Positions 29,977 through 40,262 of a stretch of DNA of 64,000 bases are shown here, in pieces. The stretch comes from Phoma sp. XZ068 (Eukaryota > Ascomycota > Dothideomycetes > Pleosporales > Didymellaceae): contig RBKR01000001.1 in NCBI GenBank assembly GCA_004835665.1, positions 2,356,001-2,420,000 of the forward strand. Reading direction: 5' to 3'. The notes beneath the pieces are model-generated. The model worked only from the letters and a program-made list of their open reading frames with translations. It was not told where the DNA came from and did no database searches. The translations under genes and the position numbers were made by a program. Position 1 is the stretch's first letter. Each line of letters starts with the position of its first letter.

Positions 29977-31650
29977 CTAGTATAGACCCTTGCACTCCCA
30001 ATTCGCAGCATCATCCACGTCTCCCTCTCCGATGTACCTGGCCTGTTTAGGGTAGATGCAAATCGGTCTCTGTCGCAGCACCTCATCATGCTTCGTATCG
30101 TTGAGGTACTTCGTGGCGATGATGTACTCAGGCACTCTTCCCTCTTCGACCCAAGCCATCATCGCCTTGAGCACGTCATGCTTCTCATCTTCAAAGCCAG
30201 GAACACTATATACATCAGCTGCAAGAGCAGCCTGTTGGTTTCCACCAGCAAAGTACCACGGAGCATTCATGCTAGCCTGTGTGCCGGAACAGTGGCTCAT
30301 GCCAGGTACGAGGAAATATTTGAAGAAGTCATCGACATTCACGCCTTGCGGCTTCAGAGCACGAACAAGGTGGTCGTAGAAATAGGGGGTTGAGCCAGTT
30401 GGAATCAGAGGGTCGGCCATACCGTGGTATGAGAGAATCTTGCCTCCCTTGCCGTGGAACCGGGACAGGTCAAAGCCTACTGTCGCATTTCCCGGGTTGA
30501 TTTTGTCGGAAAGAGAGACAATTTCGTCAGTGTATTCGTCAAAGTTCCAGTTAGGTCCCTTGCCTAGAAAGTACTGTACGTACTGCGTGCCGAGTGAGTT
30601 GGGGGCATTGCTAGAGAAAAAAACAGGCTGTCCTTCGCTGCCGAGCCATAATGATGGGAAGATAAAGGTATTGTTCTCGCCCAAGTAGTCGCTGAAGATG
30701 TTGTAGACTGTATCGAGCTGAGGTTCTGTAAAGCAAGACGATGTATTAACGGAGCTGTTAGAGCCGCAAAGCAATGTCGTAGGTTGGAAGTTGCAGCCAA
30801 GGGGGTCTGAAATGATATTGTCGACGACGCCATCCTGCGCATCACACTGCTTTATAATCTCTGCATTCAGAGTCGAGAACAAGGCTGCCGGAATGTGATA
30901 GTCGGCTGTGGTTGGAAGATTGTATAGCGCGATCCGTACGGTCCAGGGCTGAAGGTGGTTTGTCCACCATGCCGGGGCACCAGCAACGATACCATCGAAG
31001 TCGTCAGGGTATAATTCTGCCTCCTTCAGGCCTTGACGGCCGCCTGTGGAGCATCCAGAGTAGTAGCTGTACGTCAAATTCCGCTTGTAGTACGCAGCGG
31101 TGATATCCTTTCCAACAGCGACGGATCCATGCATAGCAAGGTGGCCCCAATTCTCAAGGCGACCGGGCTGATTGTACGCCCAAGTACCATCACCGGTGGT
31201 GGAGTTGTGTCCCGTATCAGTCGAGATAGCAGCAAAACCATAACGCACGCCAGCAGCCTGTAGGGTTGTTAGCTAGTAATAGAACCATACACCTTGAAGT
31301 ACATCTACCATATCAACATAATTTATGCCTCCTCCAAAACCCCCATTTCCGACAGCCAGGAATCTGCCATTCCATTCTTCAGGAAGAAATATGCCAAATC
31401 CAAAAGTAGTGTTGCCAACAGACTTGACCTGAACAGATGCAGCACACAATGCTGGCAGATTGGGTGGACTGTTAGGGTATCCAGTGTTACTCTTGGGTAC
31501 CTCGAATGTTGTATTTGCGGCAATAGGATATGCGAAATTGACTGTAGCACCTTCAGGCAATGTAGCTTGGATCGAGTTTGGTGTGCACGTGTACTTCACA
31601 GCCTGTGCGGCTACAATGAACGGAGGTATTCTGAACAATGATTGTCTCAT
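29977..31650 (-). CDS. tannase / feruloyl esterase family protein
   Basis: Exons 31650-31309 and 31257-29977 (intron 31258-31308, 51 nt, branch GCTAAC), 540 aa. Removing this intron gives INYVDMAAGVRYGFAAISTDTGH, matching the family; a shorter 33-nt version would not. The family hydrolyses esters of gallic or hydroxycinnamic acids in plant polymers. Catalytic triad candidates: Ser in YSGCSTGGRQG, Asp in MADPLIPTGST and His in PGMSHCSGT; the cysteines next to the Ser and His form the disulfide typical of the family. The calcium-binding region with DAQDGVVDNII is present. The N-terminus (MRQSLFRIPPFIVAAQA) is a weak signal-peptide candidate; secretion is expected from the family. Several sequons (NTS, NNT, NAT). 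Release of phenolic acids would feed the monooxygenase that follows. Confidence 0.9.
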
Positions 31651-32651
31651 CTTGCTGCGTACGGCACGCTTGCGGCAAATAACAACGACTGAAATGAGAA
31701 TATTGGAAACAGAATTCCCTGACCTCCAAAACACCTTCTCTCACACTCTTTAACTTCGGGAAAGACTGAAGATCCTTGTTGCAGCTAATTTCACGGAAGT
31801 GAAAGATCGACAGGTTCATGGCCATCTTGGGCCTACGCCTGACTGGCCCCGTTGGCCGCTTGGTTTTGCTGCATGAAATTTGCTGATCCGCGATCAACCA
31901 AGTTGAGCAAAGTCGCCTTCCTTCAACATGTCAAACATATAGACCGGGTTGTACGAGGCTTAATTTATGCCCCGATGCTGTCGAGAAGATAAGCGCAGCA
32001 ATTCTATCTGCGTGTGTTGTTAGTAGTACGCCGCATTCATGTAGCTGTTCATCTTCGCACTGAACGCGAAGATGATGATCTTGACAAAAACGCATATCTG
32101 CATGTTATGGTTCGACAGCGAATAAGGTGAAAGTGGGAACGACTTCCCCATTAGTGGCAACAACAAGATGACGCTAGCGGGCCCCGCACTCGCCTCGGTG
32201 GGGCTGAACGGCAGATGCAAACAACAGCATCACCGTCCAGGGCTATAAGTCTTTAGACGCCTCCTGATTTCACCTGCCGTGCAGAGTCTCCGAGTTCGGT
32301 CCAAAAGTTACGGTTTTGCTCAACTATCTCGTCCAATTGGAAGTTGCTTACGTACACGATCGCGGTACAAGAGGCGGCTAAGCGTTCATCCGGCCCTCGG
32401 TGATTGATTGACCACCGGTGGAAAAGAGCTTCGAGGAGTCTAAAGTAATTGTGGATGTCTATGAAGTCGTCATGAAGATATAGAGACCATTGAGAAGCCG
32501 TTTCTGAAACAATCCGAATTCATCAACAACAGCTTGTGACCCAACCACCAGTTGCAAGGACGCTACATTTAGGACTGAACTTCCCCCCGGAGCCTGGAGT
32601 ACAGCTTAGAACATCAACATAAATACTATTTGACGGGAGTTACACCACAAG
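31651..32651. promoter_or_regulatory. divergent intergenic region between tannase and FAD monooxygenase
   Basis: 1.0 kb separating a minus-strand esterase from a plus-strand monooxygenase, so it holds both promoters. No gene supported; the minus-strand frame that extends beyond 31650 lacks an ATG. I see no strong shared motif. Confidence 0.4.
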
Positions 32652-33983
32652 ATGGCTGAGAATCTGAGGATAGCAATCATTGGTGCAGGCATGGGTGGAC
32701 TTGCCACGGCGCTCTCCCTTGCAAAAGCTGGCCACACGAACATTACAGTCTACGAGCACGCATCAAACCTCGGCTTCGTTGGCGCGGGCATCCAGCTGGC
32801 ACCCAACATGGCCACCATTCTCGACAGGATGGGTGTATGGGATCAGATCGCGGCCGAAGCCGTTCAATGTGCAAACACATCCATCCGCGAAGGTGCATCA
32901 GACAAAGAGCTCGGCTACGTCGACCTAGGCTACGTTAAGGAGAAATACGGCTACCCACACATGGTCGGTCACCGCGCATCACTCGCATCCGGACTCTACA
33001 ACGGTTGTCAAAAGGAAAGCGGTATCACATTCAAGTTCGGCAACACCATCTCAGATGCCCACTTCGGCGCAAAACCCAGTTTCAAAGTCACCAACAACCA
33101 GAGCGGCGAAACAGATTCTGTGGAATGTGACATCTTGCTTAGCTGCGACGGCGTGAAGAGCAACACCCGTGTCGCTATGCTAAAGGAGCTCGGCGAGACA
33201 GCGACAGTTAAGGACTCAGGCCAGGCAGCGTACCGCATCATGCTTACCCGCGAGCAAATGTCTCCCTACCCTGAGCTGCTCAAGCTAATTGACAGCGACA
33301 CAGTGACGCGCTGGATTGGCGAGAAGAAGCACATCATTGCTTACTCCATTCACAATAAGCAAATCTACAACCTGTCCACTGCACAGCCGGACGTCAACTT
33401 CGCTGGCGCACCGGATGCACAGTACACAACCAAGGGCAGTAAGACCGCAATGTTGGACGTGTACAAAGACTTCTGCCCGATGATTCAGGATATGTTGAAT
33501 TTAGTACCAGAGGGTGAGGTTGTTGAGTGGAAGCTAAGGGTTCATGATCCCTTACCGACTTGGGTCAGTGATAGTATGGCATTGGTGGGCGATGCGTGTC
33601 ATCCTACGCTACCGCATATGGCCCAGGGCGCGGCGCAAGCAATTGAAGATGGTGCTGTACTCGGTGTCGTCCTTGCCCCGGCGAGACTAGGTGATGCGAG
33701 CCCAGAGACGATTAATAAGGCCCTGAAACTGTATGAGAAGCTCAGGAAGCCGAGAGCCGAGGCGCTTGTCGAGCTTGCCGCTGAGAGTGGGAGAAACATG
33801 CACCTTGGAGCTGGAAAGGCAAAGGAGGAGCGAGACAAGCAGTTTGCAGCCTTGAAGCTGGGAGGCGGAAAGGTCCCTGATAAGTGGGCGGATGCAGATG
33901 TCCAGGCCATGGTCTATGGAACTAACGTGGTGAAGCAGGCGGAGGAGCTGTGTCAGGAGGAGGGTTTAGTGGCGAAGCTATAA
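32652..33983 (+). CDS. group A FAD monooxygenase (salicylate hydroxylase-like), ends in AKL
   Basis: Single exon, 443 aa. A single-component flavoprotein that hydroxylates aromatic rings with NAD(P)H. Landmarks: FAD-binding GAGMGG at residues ~11-16, the second-strand acid in VYEHAS, the DG motif in CDGVKSNTR, and the GD motif in VGDACHPTLPHMAQGAAQAIED. Closest overall to salicylate / 6-hydroxynicotinate hydroxylases of fungi; the exact substrate cannot be read. The C-terminal AKL is a standard PTS1, unusual for this family, which is mostly cytosolic. It is divergent from the tannase/feruloyl esterase gene (1.0 kb) and tail to tail with an MFS transporter, giving a plausible uptake, ester cleavage and ring-hydroxylation unit. 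Confidence 0.92.
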   Translation: MAENLRIAIIGAGMGGLATALSLAKAGHTNITVYEHASNLGFVGAGIQLAPNMATILDRMGVWDQIAAEAVQCANTSIREGASDKELGYVDLGYVKEKYGYPHMVGHRASLASGLYNGCQKESGITFKFGNTISDAHFGAKPSFKVTNNQSGETDSVECDILLSCDGVKSNTRVAMLKELGETATVKDSGQAAYRIMLTREQMSPYPELLKLIDSDTVTRWIGEKKHIIAYSIHNKQIYNLSTAQPDVNFAGAPDAQYTTKGSKTAMLDVYKDFCPMIQDMLNLVPEGEVVEWKLRVHDPLPTWVSDSMALVGDACHPTLPHMAQGAAQAIEDGAVLGVVLAPARLGDASPETINKALKLYEKLRKPRAEALVELAAESGRNMHLGAGKAKEERDKQFAALKLGGGKVPDKWADADVQAMVYGTNVVKQAEELCQEEGLVAKL

Positions 33984-34165
33984 CAGTTTAGTTGATGAAA
34001 GTTTGTCATTGTATTTATCATGTTCTGCAAATTATGAAGCGAGCTAAATAAGCTCGGATAATGATATTGCACTGCTGTGCTCGCACATAGACTTTCCTAT
34101 AGGTGACCTGAGGCTATAGCTGAGCACCTCATCAGATGTATTGGGCTTTATTTCTTGTACAAGCC

Positions 34166-35835
34166 TTACAATCTGTTGCTCATATTGCCGTGGAGCGCCT
34201 TCCCCTTCCAGTGGCAGAACGCAATAGGTATCAAAGAGCCCACCACCAACATCGCCACCACAATACCAGCGCTGGGAGCCAGCCCCACGTTGGTAAACAT
34301 ATCAGGGAACCAAAAAGGACCGATGAAACCCCAGGTCTGCCTGACTAAAGTGATGAAGACACCAATGCTGCCTGCTTCATCGGGATAGCAGTCAATCGCA
34401 TAAGTGATCAGTACTGTCGTGACGATCTGATTGCCCGCCGCCGCGATGCCGGCACCAATGATAGGTGTGACATTCCAGTGACCCTCCGGAGCTTGGTCGA
34501 TGCGAACTAAGAACACCACGAGGCCGCAGATCGTCAGCAAGATACCGGAGTAGCTCAACCATAGCCTGAATTCAGGCTCAGGCTTTCTTGGGGCAGTTTT
34601 CTTTGCACGAGCATTCATCCACATATCACTAGAATGACCGCCGATCTGTTCACCGATGATGGAGCCGATGATAAGACCAAGAAACTGGAGACCAAGCTGC
34701 TTGGAGTTGAAGTGAAACTTTTCACCAAAAAGTTGAGGGATTTCGACAGTTGTAAGGACGGAAGCAAACAGAAAGACCATTGCGTATGCGCACGCTGGTA
34801 TCATGACGCAAGGGTACTTGGCCAGTCGCAGCGGCGAGATGAACTCCATGGCAGTGAGTGGTGTAGGATCGATGCGGCGGAACTTGAAGTATGACTCTTT
34901 AACTGCTGCGAAGCCGGATACGGCATGCTCAACGTTGTTGTTACGGATGAAGCGTGTCTCCGGGCCGAACAGTGTGTAGAGAATGAGCTGGACACCGTTG
35001 ATCTAGGGAGCCTATTAATATTTGCTTGGTAACCGGGTCTTCAGAAAAACCTACAATCGCTAGAAGCCAATAGATCCATCGGTATCCCGCATAGTATGTA
35101 ACAAAGCCACAGATAAGCGGTGCGAGCGGTATACCGAGAGTGATCATAACAGTCCAAACACCCATGTACCTCGCTCGCTCATTCTTGAAGAAAGTTTCGA
35201 CAACAACCGCACTACCAATGGCGTTCGGAGGTGAGATAAAGAAGGACTGGAGAGCACGGCAGGCCGCCATCGAAGCATAAGTTGTGCTTTTTGCACAGCC
35301 AATGTTGAATGCCAAACTGCCAATCAATGCGATAATGAAGATGGGTCGGCGGCCATAGCGTGTAGAGAGTGGTCTCCAGAACAAAGGTGCGCCTCCAAGA
35401 ATGGCAATTTGCAGTGATGTCAGGTAGGAAGTCCTCTGCAAGCTGACACCGAGATCTTCTGCAATGTTCTCGTATGCTGGAATGATGGCCGACGCTGCGA
35501 ATGCACACATGCATGCGTGAAAGGCAACGAACACAAGGTTCAGGACTTTCTGGATGACGAATTTAGTTCACTGTGAGGACAACTCTACTGTGGATTCCTA
35601 CCTTCCAAGTAGGCCAATTGTAAGGGTCGGCATCGCCCATGGTTGGGAGAGGGTCAAGCTCCAGCGTGCCATGTCTCTGGAGCAGATACTGGCGATGTTC
35701 TTCTGAGAGATGAGAGGCCTCAGTAGGATCGAGATAGGTTCCATGAGTGTTTGCATGTTCGAGATCATCGCGGTGTTGAGGTACGTCAGAAACAAACTCT
35801 TTGTCGCTTGAGAAACGCTCAGTTGCGGTAGCCAT
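34166..35835 (-). CDS. MFS transporter (fungal DHA1-like)
   Basis: Exons 35835-35602, 35549-35055 and 35002-34166 (introns of 52 nt each), 521 aa. About 80 hydrophilic residues precede the first membrane helix (the NWPTWKK junction is at the first intron), then two blocks of about six helices separated by a polar loop (FRRIDPTPL...SPLRLAKY). The MFS loop between helices 2 and 3 is RPLSTRYGRRPIF; a helix-4 RALQSF and helix-5 motif with GIPLAPLICG are present. These are proton-coupled carriers of the plasma membrane, often exporting drugs or importing aromatic acids and nicotinate-like compounds; direction and substrate are not visible. Tail to tail with the FAD monooxygenase gene (182 bases apart), so transport of its substrate is an attractive inference. 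Confidence 0.9.
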
Positions 35836-36136
35836 GATCGTCCAATGCCTGGGAAAATGTCAGGAAAGGATGGTTCGATGGAGGTTCAGTTGACAGCGCT
35901 GCCGCCCTCTTGTACCGATCTTTGGAGCCCATGGGGTAACGGGATGGCTTCGGAGTCCCCAAGTGGAGTCCCCAGACTGTGATAGCGCGGGCCGAGGGTT
36001 AGAACGAGAATAATTGTGGGCTTTCGTCACATCTGCCTTGCTCGGCGTTGCAATTTCGCCAAACATCGCCGGGAAAGAACACGGCAGCCACATACGGTAG
36101 CGTTCGCTGCGCCATGCTTGTTTGTTGAATCCACAA

Positions 36137-36597
36137 TGCCAAACAGGCGAACTCCTGAGTGGGTCGAGGCACACGAACAGCGAGCTTCGGCACTTGATCG
36201 CGGACATAAACTTATCGTTTCCGCTCTGATTGTTCAGCAAAGTCGACAGACTCAACTGGTCGCGGAATTGGACAAAATATTCTTCAGAATATCGTCAAGC
36301 GTTGTGGCTGCTCTGAACGCCTTCCCGCACACCAAGCTTTCTGGTGACGAAGCTTGGTGCGCGGCAGTGACCTCATCCATGTTCGCTCGGCGCAACTCAG
36401 CCGCCACATCCTTTTCAATCACTCGGCAACATTTTTGGATCCGTGTTTCACTGCTGCAGTTGATGTCCATGGTCCGCATAGGCCAAACTACGAACGCCAC
36501 AAATTGCACGCGTACGCGCATCAAGATCGCGACGCTTGCTGGCTCAAATGTGCGTGTGGATGGGTGTTTCGAGTACCAAGGTCAGCATTCAACTTGA
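36137..36597 (+). CDS. doubtful small ORF
   Basis: 153 codons from an ATG at 36137. The product is basic, with no recognised domain and no signal peptide. An overlapping plus-strand frame (36354-36659) contains a Cys-rich piece CWLKCACGW, and a minus-strand frame is also open, so the coding signal is weak. Listed only because it is the best candidate in a 3 kb gap. Confidence 0.15.
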
Positions 36598-38752
36598 AGT
36601 CCTGTGAAGTTCCGAGAGCAAGCACAGTAAGCAGGCAGTCGTCCTGCGGTTTGCACTAGGTTTTGCTTAATTGAAGCTGGCACATCGTAGCAACAGTACT
36701 CGACTCACTCACAGCTCTTTTCGTATCAGCAACGACTTTCGGAGTAGCCATGTGTAGCCCGACTTAACTGCTCCTTTGCGGGCTCAAAGAACCGTCTTTA
36801 TGCAGTACCAAAACAAACTAGTACCAATTCATAAACCCTATGACGGACGGCCCTTCATCTTTCAACAATATTGTATGGTCAAAATACGCATGAGTGCTGT
36901 AAATATTGTCTTTGCTCCCTTCTTTGGTCCATTATTCTCGTGGTCAAGCCCATGCGCTGAAACATCGAGGACTTGAGCTGGATCGACGCAGCCTTTCATC
37001 TAGGACAGGTTTGCATCGACATCATCTGCGAACGACTCACTTAAACAGGGAGGAGCATGGTAGGGGGCCAGAGCGTTCAAGCTCAGTTCTCGAATTGCTG
37101 TAAGTCCTCAAGTATCAAGATCTTCGCCAGTGTTGACTTGACAGACGGTTTAGATACATTGTAAGCCGTCCATGCTAAATTCTTACCGACATCCTTGCCC
37201 CATATTGGATCCGACATTGGAAATGCGTCGAGCAATGCTGCTATTGACTGAAGCTTCTAGTGAGCATCTACGCGGTGAGGCATTCTGTCCTTGTCATTAC
37301 GAGGAAACAGAACAGAACTTGGTCCACCCGTTCTCCTTCCCGTGTTACAGTGGTCCAGATAGGCTCCACCATGATTTGTACAGCTCTGCACTACGGTGCT
37401 TTATAGTGGAAGTCACATGGAAGCTTGGCAGCAACGGAACTTTTAGATTTGTTCTGGGGAAGGCAGTAGTTGCAGTCGAGCAACGCATGACTCTGGCTCT
37501 GGCGGCTGCAGACTGAATCCGCAAAAGGGGCGATAATTGCAGAACCTATTGGAGCTCCAGTACATTATTTGAGCAACGAACTAGATATAAAGTGTAGCAG
37601 AAGTTTCAGCAAAGAAATTAAGGTGTCATGTAGGTGAAACAGTATCGAGAAGAGTTTTTGCGGATTTGCGACGAAAACTGTTCTGGCTGAATTGCGCCAC
37701 AATGCAGGCTGTGTGGATATTACTGTCCTGAAAGCACCAACAAGGCTCTGTATAGATTGAAGATCAAGTTGTATGTTATAGAGGGTGCTAAATATACTTA
37801 AAAAAGCAGGAGTAACAGCAAAAATTCATAGTGTCACGCACTTCCCTACCACTCCCTGTCGCCACTACCAACACCACGCTCCAAGCTCAAACCTCGCTTC
37901 AAACACTCCAATGGTCTACATGCTAATGAAATATCAGGAACATTCTCCTGGCACTGCCCAAAATTATTCGAAAATCGACCATGTAAAATGTGAACGCCGA
38001 TGATAAATATCAGCAAGAATCCATCACGACCCTGGTAGACCGAGGTACTATACTCAACAATATCTCCGGTAACTCGCTGAGGGTGTATGCTTAATCTGGG
38101 ACCTCAAACAATTTGTTTCTCCGCTCTCTGGAGCGGGGCAGCAATTAAGCAATCCTGAAACAACGTGAGTGCGGTCTCGCATTCGCATTCGCAAGGGCGA
38201 GCGGTCTGTAGTTACTATAGCAGTTCTCGTAAAGCGAATTCAAATCCAACGCCTAATATAACTGTAAGATTGCTCTTTCCTCTGTTGGCCATGATCTGAG
38301 CGTGACATGCGGGTAAACGGTCTGGTATGGCCATCGCTTGCGGCGCTAGTTACTTCAAACGTCTGATCGGCGCTAGGGTATCTCCCCTCTCTGTCTCTCT
38401 TTACAGCACCCACGTTGCACATTTACCATATTATATCATCTTTATTTCACATCAATATAATGGAACATCTCTGGGCGAAGTCGGGTCATATACACCCGTT
38501 GAAATTACACCGTTCGCGCCAGAATTGGTCTGGTCCGGCTCGGTGAAGGTGGAGCTTCATGTGCATGACATAAAATCTCCGCTCCCCAGATCCAAAAACG
38601 ATAATTCTCCGTTGCCAAGCACGGCATGCAACTTCCAAGACCCGCAACAATTGTTTCCAAACAGCCCTAGGGGAGGTGTCGAATGAGCAAGGAGAACATC
38701 GCACGGCCCCGTTCGAAGATATACGAGGCACACTCTCGGCGAAGAGAGACTG

Positions 38753-38758
38753 TATAAA
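38753..38758 (+). promoter_or_regulatory. TATA box of the secreted HExxH gene
   Basis: TATAAA, 140 bases before the ATG at 38898, followed by a pyrimidine-rich leader (CTTTTCTTCTTTG), as in strongly expressed fungal genes. Confidence 0.55.
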
Positions 38759-38897
38759 GGGATAAAGACACTGCGATGTTGAGAATGCTACTTCACTTTT
38801 CTTCTTTGAAGCTTACATTCGCTCATTCTATCTCTGGTGCCGGCACCTTTTATTCTTCTCAAGGACCGTATCACCAAGAACAACTTTCACCGCCAAG

Positions 38898-39827
38898 ATG
38901 AAGGCCACACTTGCTATCTCTTCTCTCATTGCTACAGCTCTGGCTGGTGCCATCCCCGGTGATGTACACACACACATCCACCGCCGAACTGCCGCTCCTG
39001 TCTGCTCCTTCGACGAGAAGACCTTCGCCTTCGACGACACCAACGCCTGGGGCAACACCACCCCAGTCAAGCGCGACTTAAGCCAGAAGACATGGAACCC
39101 CCCCTCTAACCTCAAGACCGGCCTCGACCAAGTCTGGAAGCACGAAGTCGAAACCTACTCCGACGCCCTCGGCTTCAAGAACTACGGTTTCGACCAAGTC
39201 ATGGCCGGCAAGGGCAAGATCAACTACTGCGTCCGCTGGGAAGGCGACAAGACCGTCACAGCCGCACAGCGCACACAAATCGAGAACGCCCTTAAGAAAC
39301 AATACAACAAGTGGATCACCGCGCTCGCCGGCTTCGAAGGGTTCCCGTACTCGACCGTCGACGTCAACGTCGTCGGCTGGGCCGTTAAGAACAAGAACAT
39401 CCTGCAGGGTGACGTTTCTAAGATCCAGGTCTACACCGACGTCGACGGCGAGGGCATCCCGCAGTGCGCCGAATCGTGCGGTCGCTTCTTCCACCAGGAC
39501 GGCAACTATGCTGGTTGCGCTGCTGGCGCGAACCGCCACTATGATAACTCTCTGTGGCTGACACCCGGGTTTAACGGCGGCGCGGGCGGTGATTGGGGTC
39601 AGCGTGTTGCGCAGGAGTACTTCATGGAGAATGTGAATGCGGAGAATATCCACATCTATCTGCATGAGGTTGGTCACACTTTTGCGCTGGATGATTTCTA
39701 TGACTGGACTCCTTCTGGTGTCTCGAATTTCATCATGTTGGCTGGTAGTGCGATGGAGATTACTGAGTTTGATGCGTGGATGGCGAGGGATTGGTGGAGG
39801 CACCTCAAGTCGCGCTACAACTTGTAG
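38898..39827 (+). CDS. secreted protein with HExxH zinc-protease motif
   Basis: Single exon, 309 aa. MKATLAISSLIATALAGAIPG is a signal peptide; HRR at about 28-30 and KR at about 57-58 could be propeptide cleavage sites. The central part has four cysteines near AESCGRFFHQDGNYAGC. At ~260 stands HIYLHEVGHTFALDDFYDW: an HExxH zinc-binding helix followed by conserved acidic/aromatic residues, so a secreted metalloprotease role is likely, but I cannot place it in a defined peptidase family; it lacks the GTxDxxYG motif of deuterolysins (M35). Codon use is markedly C-ending and biased compared with neighbours, which with the good TATA box suggests high expression. Start is the first ATG, with CCAAGATG context. 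Confidence 0.85.
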   Translation: MKATLAISSLIATALAGAIPGDVHTHIHRRTAAPVCSFDEKTFAFDDTNAWGNTTPVKRDLSQKTWNPPSNLKTGLDQVWKHEVETYSDALGFKNYGFDQVMAGKGKINYCVRWEGDKTVTAAQRTQIENALKKQYNKWITALAGFEGFPYSTVDVNVVGWAVKNKNILQGDVSKIQVYTDVDGEGIPQCAESCGRFFHQDGNYAGCAAGANRHYDNSLWLTPGFNGGAGGDWGQRVAQEYFMENVNAENIHIYLHEVGHTFALDDFYDWTPSGVSNFIMLAGSAMEITEFDAWMARDWWRHLKSRYNL

Positions 39828-40262
39828 AGTGGTCTTGTGGTGTGAGGGCGGAGCGTTCAGTGCAGCGTCCGGCGGATGTGGGACATCCGGTCTTTTGAAA
39901 TTCTTGTTGATACTGTTCTTTCTTCAATACATACTTTTTGTGCCTCTGGCATCTCATCGTCTCGAATTCCTGATCGCTGTTTGGCCTGGAGAAAACTGTT
40001 AATTTGCAGTCATCTCTCTGCATTTTTCGTGCGCTGCTTGGTAATAGCTCGCTAATGCTGAACTGGCACAAAGGTGAAAAGCATTGCGAGAATGTCGTTG
40101 TTATTGGCCCTTCTCAATGTAGAAGGCGCTGATAAAGTCTCTTTCCACTCATGAAAGGAAAGGATGTACAACCCACTAGAACATGCAAACAGACCAAACG
40201 CCTGACCGGGGATATCATATGCCTCGTCCAGACACTGTATGCAAGAAATTCAAAAAGCAGCC
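39828..40262. other. intergenic between convergent genes
   Basis: 435 bases, tail to tail; 3' UTRs of both neighbours, nothing else seen. Confidence 0.5.

Larger units (their letters stand above)
35836..38897. other. 3.1 kb region without a supported gene
   Basis: Both strands carry only short overlapping open stretches. The longest with an ATG is 36137-36597 on the plus strand (annotated separately as doubtful). 37500-38300 is more AT-rich. 38700-38897 is the promoter of the secreted HExxH gene. I see no transposon ends, tandem repeats or RNA gene. Confidence 0.45.

Noticed and set aside
31258..31290. 33-nt intron in the tannase gene
   Set aside because: Too short, and a 51-nt alternative using the upstream GTAGAT donor restores the family sequence YVDMAAGVRYGF.
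39078..39803. 241-codon minus-strand ORF inside the secreted HExxH gene
   Set aside because: Antisense shadow produced by the strong C-ending codon bias of the real gene.
38898..39827. Assignment as deuterolysin (M35)
   Set aside because: HExxH is present but the second aspzincin motif GTxDxxYG is not.
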